Origin: Candidatus Zambryskibacteria bacterium CG10_big_fil_rev_8_21_14_0_10_34_34
Lineage (GTDB): Bacteria; Patescibacteriota; Minisyncoccia; Phycocordibacterales; WO2-35-19
Assembly (NCBI GenBank): GCA_002771075.1
Contig: PCXM01000009.1
Span: 1 to 6,453 of the forward strand
Reading direction: 5' to 3'
DNA: 6,453 nucleotides
Positions 5,036 to 6,453 of this stretch are shown piece after piece. The position numbers were made by a program, and so were the translations under genes. The notes under the pieces were generated by a model. It searched no databases, had not been told where the DNA came from, and saw only the letters and a list, made by a program, of their open reading frames with translations. Within the stretch, counting starts at the first letter, position 1. Each line of letters starts with the position of its first letter.

Positions 5036-6310
5036 ATGTCATCCAAAAAAATAATAACATTAATACTAATATTGTTTTTGATGCTAAATATAAGTAGCAT
5101 CTCTTTTGCTCAATCTATAGATGAACTCAAACAAAACATAAATAATCACGGAGATAAAATAAAAAAACTAGAAGAAGAAATAAAAGTATATGAAAAAGAA
5201 ATAGAGATAGTGGGAGGACAAGCCAAAACATTACAAAGCGCTGTCCAAGTCCTTGATATAAATCAAAAGAAAATCGGAACTGAAATAAAAAAAACTGAAA
5301 CCAACATTCAAAAAACAAGCTTGACAATAGATAGTCTTGGTGGCGAAATAGGAAATATAGAGCAAAAAATATCCTCCAATGAAGAAGCTATCGCAAAAAT
5401 TTTAAATAATATGCGTCAAAGTGATGAAGAAACTCTTATAGAGAGCTTCCTTATAAATAAAAGTTTAGCTGATGTTTTTGATCAATACGAATCAGTCACT
5501 CAATTTCAAAAAAAAGTAAGGGACCAGTCAAAGGAGTTGGCTCTCTATAAAAATGAATTATCAGACAAAAAAATCATTACCGAAAAAGAGAAAAATAAAT
5601 TAATCTCATTCAAATCAAATCTAGGCGATCAAAATAAAATCTTAGAGATAAACAAAAAAGAAAAAAGTAATCTACTTACGACTACTAAAAATAAAGAGGA
5701 AGAATACAAAAAAATATTAGCAGAAAGACAAGCCGAAAAAGAAAGATTTGAAAAAGAACTTTTTGAATATGAATCTCAACTCAAAAAAGCTATTGACCCT
5801 AAAAGTTATCCTTCTTCAGGAAAAGGTATTTTTTCACCGCCATTAGATAATATTTATATTACTCAATACTTCGGCAAAACAGTTGATGCCAAAAGATTAT
5901 ATTCTTCTGGTACTCACAATGGAATAGATTTTAGAGCTAGTAGAGGCACGCCAATAAAAGCCGTTTTAGACGGTATAGTAAAAGGTTTTGGCAATACCGA
6001 TGAACAAAAAGGATGCTACTCTTATGGCAAATGGATACTAATAGACCATCCAAATGGCCTATCAACTCTATACGCCCATTTAGACTTAATAAAGGTGTCC
6101 GCTGGGCAAACAATAAAAACAGGTGAAGTTATTGGTTATAGTGGACAAACTGGATATTCTACTGGTCCACATCTTCATCTTACTGTTTATGCCAGTCAAG
6201 GTATTATCGGCATCCAAAAATATTCTTCAAGTATAAACTGCAAAAATGTAAGCATTCCAATAGCTGATGTGAAAGCTTATTTAGACCCAATGATATATTT
6301 CAAATTTTAA
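5036..6310 (+). CDS. Secreted coiled-coil M23 (LytM-type) peptidoglycan endopeptidase
   Basis: The 424-residue protein has three parts. Residues 1-25 form a Sec signal peptide: KK, then a long hydrophobic core, then SFA before Gln26. Residues 27 to about 250 are highly charged, Lys/Glu-rich and heptad-like, so a long coiled coil as in EnvC- or PcsB-like proteins. Residues 264-424 are an M23 metallopeptidase domain. The zinc ligands H294 and D298 (HNGID) and H381 (HLH, with H379) are present, and so is H348 (YAHL). It therefore looks catalytically competent, unlike EnvC, which has lost its ligands. The likely role is cutting peptidoglycan cross-links during division or growth, outside the membrane. 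Two cysteines (C327, C402) flank the active-site half and could form a disulfide. The gene starts 5 nt after gltX, so it is probably co-transcribed. There is no Shine-Dalgarno, only an A-rich stretch. The divisome link is inferred from the coiled coil and neighbours. Confidence 0.9.
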   Translation: MSSKKIITLILILFLMLNISSISFAQSIDELKQNINNHGDKIKKLEEEIKVYEKEIEIVGGQAKTLQSAVQVLDINQKKIGTEIKKTETNIQKTSLTIDSLGGEIGNIEQKISSNEEAIAKILNNMRQSDEETLIESFLINKSLADVFDQYESVTQFQKKVRDQSKELALYKNELSDKKIITEKEKNKLISFKSNLGDQNKILEINKKEKSNLLTTTKNKEEEYKKILAERQAEKERFEKELFEYESQLKKAIDPKSYPSSGKGIFSPPLDNIYITQYFGKTVDAKRLYSSGTHNGIDFRASRGTPIKAVLDGIVKGFGNTDEQKGCYSYGKWILIDHPNGLSTLYAHLDLIKVSAGQTIKTGEVIGYSGQTGYSTGPHLHLTVYASQGIIGIQKYSSSINCKNVSIPIADVKAYLDPMIYFKF

Positions 6311-6315
6311 ATTTT

Positions 6316-6321
6316 TATAAT
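6316..6321 (+). promoter_or_regulatory. Possible -10 (TATAAT) before the last gene
   Basis: TATAAT lies 18 nt before the ATG at 6340, in a 29-bp gap of almost pure A+T. It has no -35 and no TG extension. The match is exact but easily arises by chance here, and read-through from the peptidase gene is equally plausible because no terminator hairpin is visible in the gap. Confidence 0.25.
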
Positions 6322-6339
6322 TTTATTTTAATTAAAAAA

Positions 6340-6453
6340 ATGTTTAATCCAAATTTCAAAAAAAATAGAATAGGGAACTCCCCTAAGAAAAAAGCCGGTT
6401 TTATTCAGATAATTTTGATCGTTATAATCGCTTTGGTGCTTCTCAAGTACCTT
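6340..6453 (+). CDS. Small membrane-anchored protein, N-terminal part only (3' end outside window)
   Basis: An ATG at 6340 opens a frame that stays open to the window edge, giving 38 residues. The first 18 are polar and basic (MFNPNFKKNRIGNSPKKK), followed by AGFIQIILIVIIALVLLK, a single hydrophobic helix. The charge pattern predicts a cytoplasmic N-terminus with the rest outside. The KKAGF-hydrophobic arrangement recalls a type IV prepilin signal (K-G-F-T-L-I-E), but the Glu expected at mature position 5 is absent (FIQII), so a plain signal anchor is more likely. I do not recognise the protein, and no function is assigned. It follows the peptidase gene by 29 bp and could share its transcript. 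Confidence 0.6.
   Translation, partial: MFNPNFKKNRIGNSPKKKAGFIQIILIVIIALVLLKYL

Noticed and set aside
5127..5327. 66-codon Phe/Leu-rich frame on - strand inside the M23 gene
   Set aside because: The apparent membrane protein is the complement of coiled-coil Lys/Glu codons.
6301..6339. AT-rich run after the M23 gene as an intrinsic terminator
   Set aside because: No GC-containing stem is present, only A and T runs.

Overview
The window is an AT-rich stretch of bacterial chromosome (roughly one third G+C by eye, not counted). It holds closely packed cell-wall genes, all on the + strand. The standard genetic code fits: glycine uses GGN codons throughout, and TGA ends the SEDS gene where the family normally ends. 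Several traits point to a Patescibacteria/CPR genome, most likely of the Parcubacteria (Paceibacteria) type: the divergent motif variants in MraY, FtsW and GluRS, the shortened GluRS, the near absence of Shine-Dalgarno sequences, the start-proximal TGCTAAAAT boxes, and the unusual gene order. That placement is inferred from style and was not tested by a database search.

Layout. Positions 1-129 are the 3' end of a gene that is probably a D-Ala-D-Ala carboxypeptidase. After 4 nt comes mraY (134-1222, lipid I synthase). A perfect 21-bp inverted repeat (1221-1275) and an extended -10 promoter (1277-1285) separate it from ftsW (1292-2395, SEDS glycosyltransferase). A 122-bp intergenic region bounded by a second, imperfect inverted repeat precedes murG (2518-3651, lipid II synthase). 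A short gap with a palindrome, a 10-nt direct repeat and a second TGCTAAAAT promoter leads into gltX (3693-5030, glutamyl-tRNA synthetase). Five nt later begins a secreted coiled-coil M23 peptidase (5036-6310). The window ends in the first 38 codons of a small membrane-anchored protein (6340 onward).

How the genes work together. MraY and MurG make lipid I and then lipid II on the inner face of the membrane. FtsW polymerises lipid II at the septum. The D-Ala-D-Ala carboxypeptidase and the M23 endopeptidase trim and cut the resulting peptidoglycan outside the membrane. Compared with the classical dcw cluster (mraY-murD-ftsW-murG-murC), murD and murC are missing from their usual places. GltX supplies Glu-tRNA for translation and sits here without an obvious wall-related role.

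There is no mobile element, CRISPR array, RNA gene or recognisable new multi-gene system. The more unusual content is regulatory or structural: two promoters placed to give leaderless mRNAs, the large inverted repeat at the mraY/ftsW junction, a possible start-sequestering fold ahead of murG, a 7-nt tandem repeat inside gltX, and a Glu in place of the MraY metal-binding Asp.
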